From: Xylanimonas cellulosilytica
Lineage (GTDB): Bacteria > Actinomycetota > Actinomycetes > Actinomycetales > Actinomycetaceae
NCBI GenBank assembly: GCA_001072465.1
Contig: JVKM01000036.1
Coordinates: forward strand, 1-64,000
Length of the DNA stretch: 64,000 bases
Direction: 5' to 3'
Part shown: piece by piece, positions 28,172-36,859 of the stretch
Layout of the letters: each line of letters opens with the position of its first letter
How positions within the stretch are numbered: the first letter of the stretch is position 1
Translations under genes and position numbers: made by a program
The notes under the pieces: model-generated
What the model was told of the DNA's origin: nothing
What the model saw: only the letters and a program-made list of their open reading frames with translations
Database searches by the model: none

Positions 28172-28201
28172 TTGCCTGACTTCGTCAAGGTGCGCTATAG
28201 T
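28172..28201 (+). promoter_or_regulatory. tRNA-Pro promoter
   Basis: TTGCCT (28172-28177) and TATAGT (28196-28201) at 18-base spacing, about 31 bases before the mature tRNA 5' end. Confidence 0.6.
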
Positions 28202-28232
28202 TCTACAGGTCGCCACGGCGACGAACTGAATA

Positions 28233-28306
<74 letters not shown>

Positions 28307-28314
28307 CGAAAAGA

Positions 28315-28344
28315 ACCGCGAGGACATGCTCCTCGTGGTTTTTT
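28315..28344 (+). terminator. tRNA-Pro Rho-independent terminator
   Basis: Ten-base stem ACCGCGAGGA / TCCTCGTGGT (one G-T wobble), CATGC loop, followed by six Ts. It is the only clear canonical intrinsic terminator with a long T-run in the window. Confidence 0.85.
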
Positions 28345-28575
28345 GTATGCGTTGAACCGAAGTTGACGTGCCGGGGATCGGTGGGGACCTCCGTCCCTGA
28401 TCTGTGTTGCCAACTCGCTTTGTAACCGAAATGTGACGCAGTATTTTGCGGTTTTATTTCGACTGGTAAACGCGGGTTTTCGGCTAATCTTTCACGTAAT
28501 TTCGCAGGTAGAAGCGGCGGGATTTGCCCGTTGCAACGGACACATTTCATTCAAGGACTGCAGTAAACTGTTTCA

Positions 28576-28611
28576 CAGGTCGAAGTCGTCAACGGGGATG
28601 ATTTCGACCTG
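28576..28611. repeat. 15-bp-stem inverted repeat
   Basis: CAGGTCGAAGTCGTC and GATGATTTCGACCTG pair over 15 positions (outer 9 perfect, then two G-T wobbles) around an AACGGG loop. No T-run on either side and no adjacent gene end within 150 bases. Confidence 0.6.
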
Positions 28612-28720
28612 CTTATCTATGCGGCCACGGTGATGGTCATGCGCGGTTGCGGCGCATTCACTCGGCTTCCAGTGCACACACCGATATGCGCACGAGCCGC
28701 GTGAGCTGGCCCGAAGTACA

Positions 28721-28756
28721 GCCCCGGCCTCGTCCAAAGAAGAACGAGGCCGGGGC
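28721..28756 (-). terminator. terminator hairpin after the DUF421 gene
   Basis: Perfect 13-base arms GCCCCGGCCTCGT / ACGAGGCCGGGGC with a 10-base loop, 27 bases beyond the stop of the minus-strand DUF421 gene; U-less. Confidence 0.55.
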
Positions 28757-28783
28757 AGTGCTGCGTCGGGGGCTAGAGGATGC

Positions 28784-29578
28784 TCACTCGGAAGTCCCAG
28801 CGCCTGTGTCGGTGTTATCGGCTGCAAACTCCTCGAGGGTGGGCGCCTGCGAATCGGGGTTCAGGAACTCAGTCACAGTCGTGACGACGTTGACAGCGGG
28901 ATCGGAAATACTCATGGCCGTCGTATTGCCGGACTCGTCGACAATGTTCAATCGGTTATCGGGAGTCAGTTCCACGATGAAGAGGTCTTCCAGTTCACCG
29001 ATACCGGCCTGAGAAATTTCGTGTCGCAGCCAATCCTCGTCTCGGTGGGCGAGGTTGAGGTTGTCAGCTACGATCTGGCCATTGGACACCAGGACGTAGT
29101 TGACGCCGCCCTCGCCCTTGCGCCGTACCGTCAGGGAGCCGTTGGCTTCGCGTTGTACGAGGCTGATGTCGCTCAGCGAAAAGATGCCCATGCCGCGTAG
29201 CTCTGCGAGAAACTCGACTGGGTCGAGCTTGTTATCCGTGTTGTCGAGCGCGTCCTGAGTAAATCGCCCGCCCTCGATGATCGTGTACGCCTTTCCCATC
29301 ACGAGAGAGCGGGTCGACATGAACTTCGACATCAGGTAGTTCAGGCCGGAGATGATTCCAAAGGTGACGAGCAGGAAGCTGATGTACTCCGCGAACGAGA
29401 TTGCGTGGTTGTAGATGACGCCGCCGATAATGCCGCCGAGGATAAAGTTCCCGATAAAGTCGATCGGTGTCAGCTGGACCGTCCGCTGCTTGCCTGTGAG
29501 GCGCAGGTGGAGGACGATCAGGGTGATACCGATCAGGAGCTTAAAGACCGTCATTTCGAAACCATGAATATCGAACAT
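28784..29578 (-). CDS. DUF421 (YetF/YcaP family) membrane protein
   Basis: 264 residues. Three hydrophobic segments near residues 9-24, 41-57 and 63-84 precede the conserved cytoplasmic DUF421 domain (TRSLVMGKAYTIIEGGRF, LRGMGIFSLSDISLVQREANGSLTV). An acidic tail extends beyond the domain (TEFLNPDSQAPTLEEFAADN). The biochemical function of the family is unknown; Bacillus relatives have been linked to the spore and cell envelope, but that does not transfer directly. ATG 29578 has no ribosome site, but TAGACT ends 6 bases upstream, so it is probably a leaderless message. It is a single-gene unit. Confidence 0.85.
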   Translation of the reverse strand: MFDIHGFEMTVFKLLIGITLIVLHLRLTGKQRTVQLTPIDFIGNFILGGIIGGVIYNHAISFAEYISFLLVTFGIISGLNYLMSKFMSTRSLVMGKAYTIIEGGRFTQDALDNTDNKLDPVEFLAELRGMGIFSLSDISLVQREANGSLTVRRKGEGGVNYVLVSNGQIVADNLNLAHRDEDWLRHEISQAGIGELEDLFIVELTPDNRLNIVDESGNTTAMSISDPAVNVVTTVTEFLNPDSQAPTLEEFAADNTDTGAGTSE

Positions 29579-29584
29579 GAGAGC

Positions 29585-29590
29585 AGTCTA
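29585..29590 (-). promoter_or_regulatory. candidate -10 element for leaderless DUF421 mRNA
   Basis: TAGACT read on the minus strand, 6 bases before the ATG at 29578. Confidence 0.5.
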
Positions 29591-29624
29591 TTCGCATGTG
29601 GGGACGCGGTTTGGCGTGGTGTGA

Positions 29625-30137
29625 TTAACTCGTCGGATCCGCGTCGATAGCTCCCTGGATGTCGTGGAAGAGCAGATTGGAGATCTCGACCTGCACCGTC
29701 TCAACCTTCGGCACGTCGCGCAGCAGCAACGGATCGTCAGCGGAGGTCTGGAGGGCGAGCGTGCCGCAACCGAAGATCCGGTCGTCGAAGTCCTTTTCGA
29801 TCTGGATGTCGGAGATGCGGGTGAGCGGCAGGTCGTGACCGGTGCGCTTGATGATGCCCGTGCGGGTGATGACTCGCTTCGTCGTCACCGTGTAGGTTGT
29901 CGTAATCCACTTAATCCAGGGAACAAGGATGAGCGGAATCGACAGGAGGAGCACTGCGATCCAGATGGTCGCAAGTGCCCAGTAGCGCGCGTTCTCGGGG
30001 ACGTAGAACGAACCGACCGCCGCTGCGATCACGAGGATCGACTCCACGATGATCGCGGGCAGCAGGGTCTTGATGTGCGTGTGCATGTGGCGGACGACAA
30101 CCTCGTCCTGACTGAGAAGCTTCTGTGACAGTGCCAT
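29625..30137 (-). CDS. PH-domain (bPH2/DUF304) membrane protein
   Basis: 170 residues. Two transmembrane helices near 28-47 and 53-75 form a hairpin, followed by a bacterial PH-like domain with TTTYTVTTKRVITRTGIIKRTGHDLPLTRISDIQIEKDF (first part diagnostic of YdbS/YdbT relatives) and GCGTLALQTSADD. It probably sits in the cytoplasmic membrane with the PH-like domain inside; ligand and role are unknown. The start ATG 30137 has no ribosome site; CATGAT 6 bases upstream is a weak -10 match. It is separate from the DUF421 gene by 46 bases, with which it shares orientation. Confidence 0.85.
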   Translation of the reverse strand: MALSQKLLSQDEVVVRHMHTHIKTLLPAIIVESILVIAAAVGSFYVPENARYWALATIWIAVLLLSIPLILVPWIKWITTTYTVTTKRVITRTGIIKRTGHDLPLTRISDIQIEKDFDDRIFGCGTLALQTSADDPLLLRDVPKVETVQVEISNLLFHDIQGAIDADPTS

Positions 30138-30197
30138 GGCACCATCATGCCAGATTCCGCGGCCCTGCGAGGACGCCAGCCACGTTCGCTGCGTGCT

Positions 30198-30833
30198 TCA
30201 CCGTGGCCTGCGGTGCGTTCCCACGATATCGGTGTTGACGATGCCGATCGCCGCCATGAGCGCGAGCATCGTCGTTGGACCCACGAAGCAAAAACCACGG
30301 CTCTTGAGGTCGGCGGCGAGCGCTACGGATTCCGGCAGCTGTGTGGGCACCTCGTCCTTCGAACGCGGAAGCGGATCGAGCGTCGGCCGATACGACCAGA
30401 CCAGTTCGCCCAGATGCGACGGGCCGTCTGCCACGGCAGAATCGTTCCTCATGGCAACCGTCGCGCGAGCGTTGCTGATCGCCGCGTCGATCTTGCGGCG
30501 ATTGTGAATAATCCCGGGTGTGCTCACGAGGTGATCGACGTCATCGCTTGTGAACGCGGCGACGCGATCGGGAACAAATCCGTCAAAAGCCTGCCGGAAA
30601 GCCTCCCGTTTGGCCAGGACGGTGCGCCATGAGAGTCCGGCCTGGAAACCCTCCAAGACGAGACGTTCGAAAACGCCGGCCTCGTCGTGAATGGGCAACC
30701 CCCATTCGGTGTCGTAGTAGCTGCGTAACAGCTCGTCGTGGGAGGCCCACGTGGGCCGGATGAGCCCGTCATCGCACAGGGTGAGTCCGGAGGCTAGGGG
30801 GAGAACTGCGGATTGGATGAGTGTTGTGTCCAT
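30198..30833 (-). CDS. tag: DNA-3-methyladenine glycosylase I
   Basis: 211-residue HhH-superfamily glycosylase excising 3-methyladenine in base-excision repair. Family motifs are YYDTEWGLPIHDEAGVFERL, FQAGLSWRTVLAKREAFRQAF, PGIIHNRRKIDAAISNA and the C-terminal GFCFVGPTTMLALMAAIGIVNTD, where the Zn-binding His/Cys positions of Tag fall. The N-terminus is about 25 residues longer than E. coli Tag and lacks the usual Cys near the start, so the zinc snap may be altered. It stands alone; the weak -10 CAGGAT lies 6 bases from the ATG. Confidence 0.9.
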   Translation of the reverse strand: MDTTLIQSAVLPLASGLTLCDDGLIRPTWASHDELLRSYYDTEWGLPIHDEAGVFERLVLEGFQAGLSWRTVLAKREAFRQAFDGFVPDRVAAFTSDDVDHLVSTPGIIHNRRKIDAAISNARATVAMRNDSAVADGPSHLGELVWSYRPTLDPLPRSKDEVPTQLPESVALAADLKSRGFCFVGPTTMLALMAAIGIVNTDIVGTHRRPR

Positions 30834-30949
30834 GTGTCGATCCTGCGCGCCCAGCGTTCAACGGTCAAGGGAAGGCCGTGATGCTTGTGGATAACGACGC
30901 TGGGCGAAACGACCCTGTGGATACACGCCGGGGGAGTGTAGGTACGGGT

Positions 30950-30979
30950 GTGGCCCGCCTCCAGGGGGAAGCGGGCCAC
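30950..30979 (-). terminator. der terminator hairpin
   Basis: Nine-base arms GTGGCCCGC / GCGGGCCAC around a 12-base loop, 15 bases after the der stop; no T-run. Confidence 0.5.
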
Positions 30980-30993
30980 GCGTCTCAGCGTCC

Positions 30994-32547
30994 TTACCTG
31001 CGTCGCTTCTCGCGCACACGCACCGAAATCTGAATCGGTGTGCCGGCGAAGCCGAAAGTCTCGCGCAGGCGCCGTTCGATGAAGCGGCGGTATCCGGGGT
31101 CGAGGAAGCCAGTCGTGAAGAGCACGAAGCGCGGGGGCTTGCTCGAGGCCTGGGTGCCGAAGAGGATGCGGGGCTGCTTGCCGCCACGCAGCGGGTGGGG
31201 GTGCGCGGCAACGAGCTGACCGAGGAACGCGTTGAGCTGTCCGGTGGGGATACGGGTCTCCCAGCCTTCGAGCGCAGTGTCGAGGGCACGCACGATGCGG
31301 TTAGTGTGCCAGCCGGTCTTCGCGGCCAGGTTGATGCGCGGCGCCCACTGGATCTGAACCAGCTCGCGCTCGAGCTCGTTCTTGATCTCCTTCTGGCGGT
31401 CCTCGTCGACGAGATCCCACTTGTTGGTGACGACGACGAGCGCGCGGCCCGCGTCGATGACCTGCTGGACGACTCGCACGTCCTGCTCGGTGAGCGGCGT
31501 CGAACCGTCGATGAGGACGAGGGCGACCTCGGCCTTCTCGATCGCAGCCTGGGTACGGATGGAGGCGTAGTAGTCGGCGCCTGTCGTCCGGTGCATCTTG
31601 CGGCGGATACCCGCGGTGTCGACGAACCACCACGAGCGGCCGTCGAGCTCAATGAGCTCATCGACGGGGTCACGCGTGGTGCCGGCGAGTTCGTTGACGA
31701 CGACGCGCTCGCCGCCGGCCAGCGCGTTCAGCAGGGACGACTTGCCAACGTTGGGGCGACCGACGAGGGCGACGCGACGCGGACCGCCGGACGGCAGCGC
31801 CGAGGCAACGGCCGACTCGGTCGGGAGGACCTCCATGACGACGTCCAGGAGATCGCCGGTGCCACGTCCATGCAGGGCGGAAATGGGGTAGGGCTCGCCC
31901 AGGCCAAGGCTCCACAGGTAGGCAGCGTCGGCCTCCTGCAGGGGAGAGTCCACCTTGTTAGCGGCCAGGATGATCGGCTTCTTCTTGGCGCGCAGCATCT
32001 CCACAATGCGCTCGTCCGAGGCGGTAACGCCGACGGTCGCATCCAGGACGAGGACGACGGCGTCGGCAAGATCAACGGCGATCTCAGCCTGCTCGGCGAC
32101 GGAACGATCCAGACCCTTGACGTCGATCTCCCAGCCGCCCGTGTCGACGAGCGTGAAGTCGCGACCCGCCCATTCGGCGGGGTACGAGACGCGATCGCGG
32201 GTGACGCCCGGCGTGTCCTGTACGACCGCCTCACGGCGACCAAGGATGCGGTTGACCAGCGTGGACTTGCCGACGTTGGGGCGGCCGACGACTGCAAGAA
32301 CGGGCAGGCCGGCTGCGACGTCGTCAGCTTCCGCGAGCGCGGATTCGCCGGCGAGGAGCGCCAGGTCTTCCTCGTCCAAGTCGAATTGGTCGAGGTTGGC
32401 GCGCATGAGACGGGCGCGAGCCTCGGTCTCTTCGTCGCTCAGTTCGATCGCGTCCGGCGCTGCGCCGGCTGCATCGGCGATGTAGTTCTCGGCCGCGTCC
32501 GCGTCGAATTCGGCGGTCGCGTCGGGCTGGTTGTCAAAGTCATTCAC
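30994..32547 (-). CDS. der: ribosome biogenesis GTPase Der (EngA)
   Basis: 517-residue double GTPase required for 50S assembly. An acidic N-terminal extension of about 80 residues precedes G-domain 1 (GRPNVGKS at 88-95, [21 protein letters not shown]). G-domain 2 follows ([43 protein letters not shown]), then the KH-like domain ending [21 protein letters not shown]. Actinobacterial Der proteins often have such extensions. The start GTG at 32547 has TAGACT 6 bases upstream and no ribosome site. It is normally downstream of cmk; here it is alone and inverted. Confidence 0.96.
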   Translation of the reverse strand: MNDFDNQPDATAEFDADAAENYIADAAGAAPDAIELSDEETEARARLMRANLDQFDLDEEDLALLAGESALAEADDVAAGLPVLAVVGRPNVGKSTLVNRILGRREAVVQDTPGVTRDRVSYPAEWAGRDFTLVDTGGWEIDVKGLDRSVAEQAEIAVDLADAVVLVLDATVGVTASDERIVEMLRAKKKPIILAANKVDSPLQEADAAYLWSLGLGEPYPISALHGRGTGDLLDVVMEVLPTESAVASALPSGGPRRVALVGRPNVGKSSLLNALAGGERVVVNELAGTTRDPVDELIELDGRSWWFVDTAGIRRKMHRTTGADYYASIRTQAAIEKAEVALVLIDGSTPLTEQDVRVVQQVIDAGRALVVVTNKWDLVDEDRQKEIKNELERELVQIQWAPRINLAAKTGWHTNRIVRALDTALEGWETRIPTGQLNAFLGQLVAAHPHPLRGGKQPRILFGTQASSKPPRFVLFTTGFLDPGYRRFIERRLRETFGFAGTPIQISVRVREKRRR

Positions 32548-32553
32548 CCGCCC

Positions 32554-32559
32554 AGTCTA
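32554..32559 (-). promoter_or_regulatory. candidate -10 element for leaderless der mRNA
   Basis: TAGACT on the minus strand, separated by GGGCGG (6 bases) from the der GTG; identical hexamer and spacing to the DUF421 gene. Confidence 0.5.
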
Positions 32560-32626
32560 CGGCGTAGCGCGCCGCAAAGGCCCGATGGGAGCCCCTGCGG
32601 CGCGCCAGTTCACAGCTTCGCAGCGT

Positions 32627-34207
32627 TTATTCGTGCGAGCGCACGTCACCCGCGAGGACCTCGGCGGCAACGGGCACGTCGTTGTATCGGTGGTGGATCC
32701 CCTGGATTTCCTGGTACCACTCGGCGCCCTTACCCGTGATGATGACGGTGTCGCCAGGCTCAGCTGCGAGGATCGCACGTCGTACGGCGTCGCGGCGGCA
32801 GGTTGTCACCTCGGTGACGTCTTCCATGCCCGGGCGCACGGATGCGATGCCGCGCAGCAGATAGTCGCGGATTTCCTGCGGGTCCTCGGTGCGCGGGTTC
32901 TCATCCGTCACCCAGAGCACGTCGGCTTCACGCGCGGCGATCTGCGCGAGGTGTTCACGCTTGGTGGCATCTCGATCGCCGTCCGTTCCAAAGACAACGA
33001 CAACACGGCCGGGGGTCAGCTCGCGGGTCGAGCGCAGTGTCCATTCGAGGGCTTCTGGCGTATGCGCGTAGTCGACGATGACGAGCGGTTGACCGCCGGG
33101 CGTCGGGTTGACCTTCTCCATGCGTCCCGGGATCTGGGGAGCATCCTCGATCGCCGAGATCACATCCGCCAGGTCGATGCCGAGGCTCACCGCGCTCACG
33201 ATCGCAACGGCGGTGTTTTGAATATTGACCTCTCCCAGGATCGGCATGGCAACGCGGTGCCCGGTGCCTGACGGGTCGACGAGGGTAAACACGGTGCGTC
33301 CGATCGTCTGATCGGGTGTGACATCGCGGACCTGCCAGTCGGCGGCCTCCTCAGTCAGTGCTGACACCGTCGTGACCGGCACGGTCGCTTGCTGAGCGAG
33401 GCGGCGCCCCCATTCATCATCCACGCAGACGACGCCGTGGCGGGAATGCTCGGGTGTGAACAGGAGTGCCTTCGCCTGGAAGTAGTTCTCCATGTCACCG
33501 TAATAGTCGAGGTGGTCGTGCTGCAGGTTCGTAAACGCGGCAACGTCGAAGACGATGCCGTCGACGCGGTGCAGGGAGAGTGCGTGTGCGGACAGCTCGA
33601 TGACACCCGCACCGCACTCGTACTGTTCGGTGGCCGCCAGGAAACGTGCGACGACGGGAGCCTCGGCGGTCGTACGCACGGACTCGAACGAAATGGGGCC
33701 GACGTGCGTTTCCACGGTGCCGCACAGCGACGCGTTGGGGAATTGTGACGCGATGGCAGCGCGCATCAGGTAGGACGTTGTCGTCTTTCCATTCGTGCCA
33801 GTCACTGCCATCGTTGTGAGGCGACTGGCGGGGGATGCGTAGATATTCGCGCACAGCTGCGGAACGACGGCGCGCGGGTCGGCCACCTGAACGACGGGCA
33901 CGCCCAGGCCTCGTTCGAAGGCCTGCGTGCGGCCCTCCTCGTCGGTGAGAACGACACTCGCCCCGGCCTCGATCGCCGCGTGCGCGAAACGAATTCCGTG
34001 CTGCTTAAGGCCCGGAATTGCGACGAACAGCCAATCGGCCTCGCAGTCGTCGGACGACACGGTGATGCCGCGCAGGCTGAGGGGGGACTCGGCGATCTTC
34101 GCGAGCTTGCCGTCGGCGGAGTAGAACCCCTGGATGTCCAGGCCCGCCAGGGCAGTCTTCAACGAGACCGGTGCGATCGTGGGACGAATATCAGTCACTG
34201 AAGTCAT
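32627..34207 (-). CDS. murE: UDP-MurNAc-tripeptide synthetase (MurE-type Mur ligase)
   Basis: 526-residue Mur ligase adding the third amino acid to UDP-MurNAc-L-Ala-D-Glu in the cytoplasm. The N-domain has ITVSSDDCEADWLFVAIPG. The ATPase domain has AVTGTNGKTTTSYLM, the Glu in the VETHVGPI region, and DHLDYYGDMENYFQAKALLF with the carbamylated Lys. The C-domain has IVDYAHTPEALEWTL and VTDENPRTEDPQEIRDYLL. The DxNPR signature resembles enzymes that add meso-diaminopimelate, whereas Actinomyces-like cell walls usually carry Lys/Orn, so the substrate is uncertain. It is isolated from other dcw cell-wall genes. A TAGAGT box 6 bases upstream of the ATG suggests a leaderless mRNA. Confidence 0.88.
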   Translation of the reverse strand: MTSVTDIRPTIAPVSLKTALAGLDIQGFYSADGKLAKIAESPLSLRGITVSSDDCEADWLFVAIPGLKQHGIRFAHAAIEAGASVVLTDEEGRTQAFERGLGVPVVQVADPRAVVPQLCANIYASPASRLTTMAVTGTNGKTTTSYLMRAAIASQFPNASLCGTVETHVGPISFESVRTTAEAPVVARFLAATEQYECGAGVIELSAHALSLHRVDGIVFDVAAFTNLQHDHLDYYGDMENYFQAKALLFTPEHSRHGVVCVDDEWGRRLAQQATVPVTTVSALTEEAADWQVRDVTPDQTIGRTVFTLVDPSGTGHRVAMPILGEVNIQNTAVAIVSAVSLGIDLADVISAIEDAPQIPGRMEKVNPTPGGQPLVIVDYAHTPEALEWTLRSTRELTPGRVVVVFGTDGDRDATKREHLAQIAAREADVLWVTDENPRTEDPQEIRDYLLRGIASVRPGMEDVTEVTTCRRDAVRRAILAAEPGDTVIITGKGAEWYQEIQGIHHRYNDVPVAAEVLAGDVRSHE

Positions 34208-34213
34208 GGGTCT

Positions 34214-34219
34214 ACTCTA
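34214..34219 (-). promoter_or_regulatory. candidate -10 element for leaderless murE mRNA
   Basis: TAGAGT on the minus strand ends 6 bases (AGACCC) before the murE ATG. Confidence 0.45.
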
Positions 34220-34266
34220 GTTCGTCGCGACGGCGGCGCGCGCCACACATACCGGCCGTGACACAG

Positions 34267-34272
34267 TAGGAT
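34267..34272 (+). promoter_or_regulatory. candidate -10 element for leaderless pepN mRNA
   Basis: TAGGAT ends 7 bases before the pepN ATG; AGGGG lies only 2 bases from the ATG, too close for normal ribosome binding. Confidence 0.45.
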
Positions 34273-34279
34273 AGGGGTC

Positions 34280-36859
34280 ATGCAGATTTTGACACGCAAC
34301 GAAGCAACCCATCGCGCTGCCCATCTTCATGTCTCGGCCATCGACGTCGTTGTCGATCTTCGAGATGCACAGGACACCACGAATCCGACCTATCCCGTGA
34401 CGTCGACGCTGACGTTGACGTCGGACGAGGAACGCACCTTCATCGACATCGCTGGCGAGGTGAAAGAGGTTCTCCTCAACGGTGAAGCCCACGCGTTCGA
34501 TGACGACGAAGACCGCGTGTGGGTCGGTGGCCTGCCGGTGGGGGAGACAATCACCCTGGAGGTTCGCGCCCTAGCCAGCTACTCGCGCAGTGGCGAGGGC
34601 CTGCACCGCTACACCGATCCCGAGGATGGCGAAGTCTATCTCTACACCCAGTTCGAGCCCAACGATGCTCACCGTGCGTGGCCGTGCGTGGATCAGCCGG
34701 ACGTGAAGCCCGAGTGGACGTTCCACGTCATTGCTCCCGCAGGCTGGGTCGTCTCCTCCAACGGAGTTGAGACTGCCGTCGAGGCCGTGGATGACTCGGG
34801 TGCGCTGCGCCATGACTTCACGGCGACCCGCCCCCTCTCGAGCTACATCACGGCGATCGTCGCCGGCCCGTGGGCGGTCGTCGAGGGTGGCACGTGGAGC
34901 GGCGGAGCGTCGGATGGTGGCCACGCCGAGCTCGAACTGCGCCTGCTGTGCCGCCGTACGCTCGCGCGCTACCTCGACTCCGACGACGTGTTTGAAGTGA
35001 CTCGTGCAGGACTCGACTTCTTCCACGAGCGCTACGGAGTGACCTTCCCGTGGGGATCCTACGACCAGGTGTATGTGCCCGAATACAACCTCGGCGCCAT
35101 GGAAAACCCGGGGTGCATCACCTTCAACGAGAACTACATTTCGCGCTCGACTCCCACCTTCTCCGAGCGCCAGCGCCGCGCGAACACGACGCTGCACGAA
35201 ATGTGCCACATGTGGTTTGGTGACCTCGCCACACCCTCGTGGTGGGACGACCTGTGGCTCAAGGAGTCTTTCGCTGAGAACCAGGGCGCCAGCGCGATCG
35301 CGACGGCGACGCGCTACGTGGGCGAATGGGCGAACTTTGCAATGAACCGCAAGATCTGGGCCTACACGCAGGACCAGATGCCGACCACGCACCCGATCGC
35401 CGCTGATATCCCGGACGTTGCAGCCGCCAAGACAAACTTCGACGGCATCACCTACGCGAAGGGCGCATCCGTTCTCAAGCAGCTGGTTGCCTGGGTCGGG
35501 GAGGACGCCTTCTACGAGGGCGCACGCCGCTACTTTGCCGAGCATCAGTTCGGTGCGACCAACCTGCAGGACCTGCTTGTTGCGCTTGAAGGCGCCTCGC
35601 AGCAGGAGCTTTCTTCCTGGAAGAGCGCCTGGTTGGAGACCTCTGGCCCGTCGACGCTGTCTGCTTCGTGGGTCACCGATAGCGTCGGTGCGATCACGGA
35701 CTTCACGCTTCATCAGGGTGGCGAGGCCTGCAACGGTGTGCTGCGTCCCCACCGCGTGACCGTTTCGACGTGGCGCGTTGCTGCCGGGGCGCTTGAGCGT
35801 ACGCACGTGTTTGACGTCCGTATCGACGGCGACAGCGCCCCCATTGATCCCGAGGGCGTTGTGGCGGTGCCCGGCGGCGCCGCGTCCGCTGACCTTGTCG
35901 TCGTGAACGACGATGACCTCACCTACGCGATCTCGCGCCTCGACGAGCGCTCGACCGATGTTGCGCTGGCCTACGTGGGCACCATTGATGCGGCAATCAC
36001 GCGCGCAGTTATCTGGGCGTCTCTCTGGAACGCGGTGCGTGACGGTCTGCTGGATCCACGTCGCTTCGTGGTTGCGGTTCTGAACGCCGTTCCGTCCGAA
36101 ACTGAGCCCGCAATCCGCGATCGTCTCCTGCTGTTCGTCGCCGAGGCCATCTCGTCCTTCCTGCCGGGCCAGGCTCGCTCGGACGTGCATGACCAGGTGC
36201 TCGCGACGACGATTCGTCTGTCGCGCGAGACCGAGGACTCCGACGCGTGGCGCTCGTACACGCGCGCATTCATCGCTGAGTTCGCCGCCCGTGGTGGCGA
36301 CGAGTATGAGGCGACGGTCCGGGACTTCGCCAACAGCGACAACCCCGATATCGCCTGGCGTGCGCGCCGCGCCCTGGCTGCACGCGGCCTCGTCGATGAG
36401 GAGTCCATTGAGGCCTGGCGCAGTGCCGACGGCTCAGGCGAAGCCGCTCGTATGAGCGTCGAGGCCCTCGCGTCACTGCCCTCGGAAGAAGCACGCGCGC
36501 GGGCCTGGGAATCGGTGTTCTCCGATTCACTGTCGAACGACTACCTGACCGCAACCCTGGCCGGCCTGCAGGCCTCGTCGTGGGAGGGCGAGACCGGAAT
36601 TGAGAGCGCCGTCGAGCGCATGATCTCCTACTGGGAGAGTCACACGATCGGCATGGCACTGCGCTACGCCAACGGTGTCCTCGCTCTCGGTGTCGACGTC
36701 GACCGTGATGGCAGCGTCGACCGCTCCGTCGGACTGCTGCGCCGCTGGATCGACGAGCACGCGGATGCTCCTGCGCAGCTGCGCCGCATCGTCGTTGAGC
36801 ATCTCGACTCATTCGAACGCGACGAGCGCGTGCAGCGCCGCTGGAGTTCGGGCCAGTGA
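34280..36859 (+). CDS. pepN: aminopeptidase N (M1 family zinc metallopeptidase)
   Basis: 859-residue cytosolic aminopeptidase releasing N-terminal residues from peptides. The exopeptidase motif GAMEN lies at 272-276 and the zinc site HEMCH at 306-310, with the third ligand Glu329 (HExxH-x18-E, in WLKESFAE). Catalytic Tyr is expected in the TNFDGITYAKGASVLKQL segment. The C-terminal half is the ERAP1-like helical domain. Length fits actinobacterial PepN. The start ATG lies 7 bases after a TAGGAT box. The stop overlaps the GTG of the DUF881 gene, so the downstream envelope genes may be read from the pepN promoter. Confidence 0.96.
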   Translation: MQILTRNEATHRAAHLHVSAIDVVVDLRDAQDTTNPTYPVTSTLTLTSDEERTFIDIAGEVKEVLLNGEAHAFDDDEDRVWVGGLPVGETITLEVRALASYSRSGEGLHRYTDPEDGEVYLYTQFEPNDAHRAWPCVDQPDVKPEWTFHVIAPAGWVVSSNGVETAVEAVDDSGALRHDFTATRPLSSYITAIVAGPWAVVEGGTWSGGASDGGHAELELRLLCRRTLARYLDSDDVFEVTRAGLDFFHERYGVTFPWGSYDQVYVPEYNLGAMENPGCITFNENYISRSTPTFSERQRRANTTLHEMCHMWFGDLATPSWWDDLWLKESFAENQGASAIATATRYVGEWANFAMNRKIWAYTQDQMPTTHPIAADIPDVAAAKTNFDGITYAKGASVLKQLVAWVGEDAFYEGARRYFAEHQFGATNLQDLLVALEGASQQELSSWKSAWLETSGPSTLSASWVTDSVGAITDFTLHQGGEACNGVLRPHRVTVSTWRVAAGALERTHVFDVRIDGDSAPIDPEGVVAVPGGAASADLVVVNDDDLTYAISRLDERSTDVALAYVGTIDAAITRAVIWASLWNAVRDGLLDPRRFVVAVLNAVPSETEPAIRDRLLLFVAEAISSFLPGQARSDVHDQVLATTIRLSRETEDSDAWRSYTRAFIAEFAARGGDEYEATVRDFANSDNPDIAWRARRALAARGLVDEESIEAWRSADGSGEAARMSVEALASLPSEEARARAWESVFSDSLSNDYLTATLAGLQASSWEGETGIESAVERMISYWESHTIGMALRYANGVLALGVDVDRDGSVDRSVGLLRRWIDEHADAPAQLRRIVVEHLDSFERDERVQRRWSSGQ

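Larger units (their letters stand above)
28345..28783. other. 439-base intergenic stretch after tRNA-Pro
   Basis: Noticeably more AT-rich than its surroundings in the first 200 bases. It contains no convincing gene; open frames here are short, lack ribosome sites and partly read through the tRNA antisense. It holds two long hairpins, listed separately. No repeat of the tRNA 3' end is seen, so there is no evidence for an integrated element. Confidence 0.6.

Noticed and set aside
28433-28633. Plus-strand 66-codon frame after tRNA-Pro
   Set aside because: No ribosome site or -10 box at the start, no family, and it runs through an inverted repeat.
34571-36190. 539-codon minus-strand open frame opposite pepN
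   Set aside because: Antisense shadow; pepN carries all M1 peptidase motifs on the plus strand.
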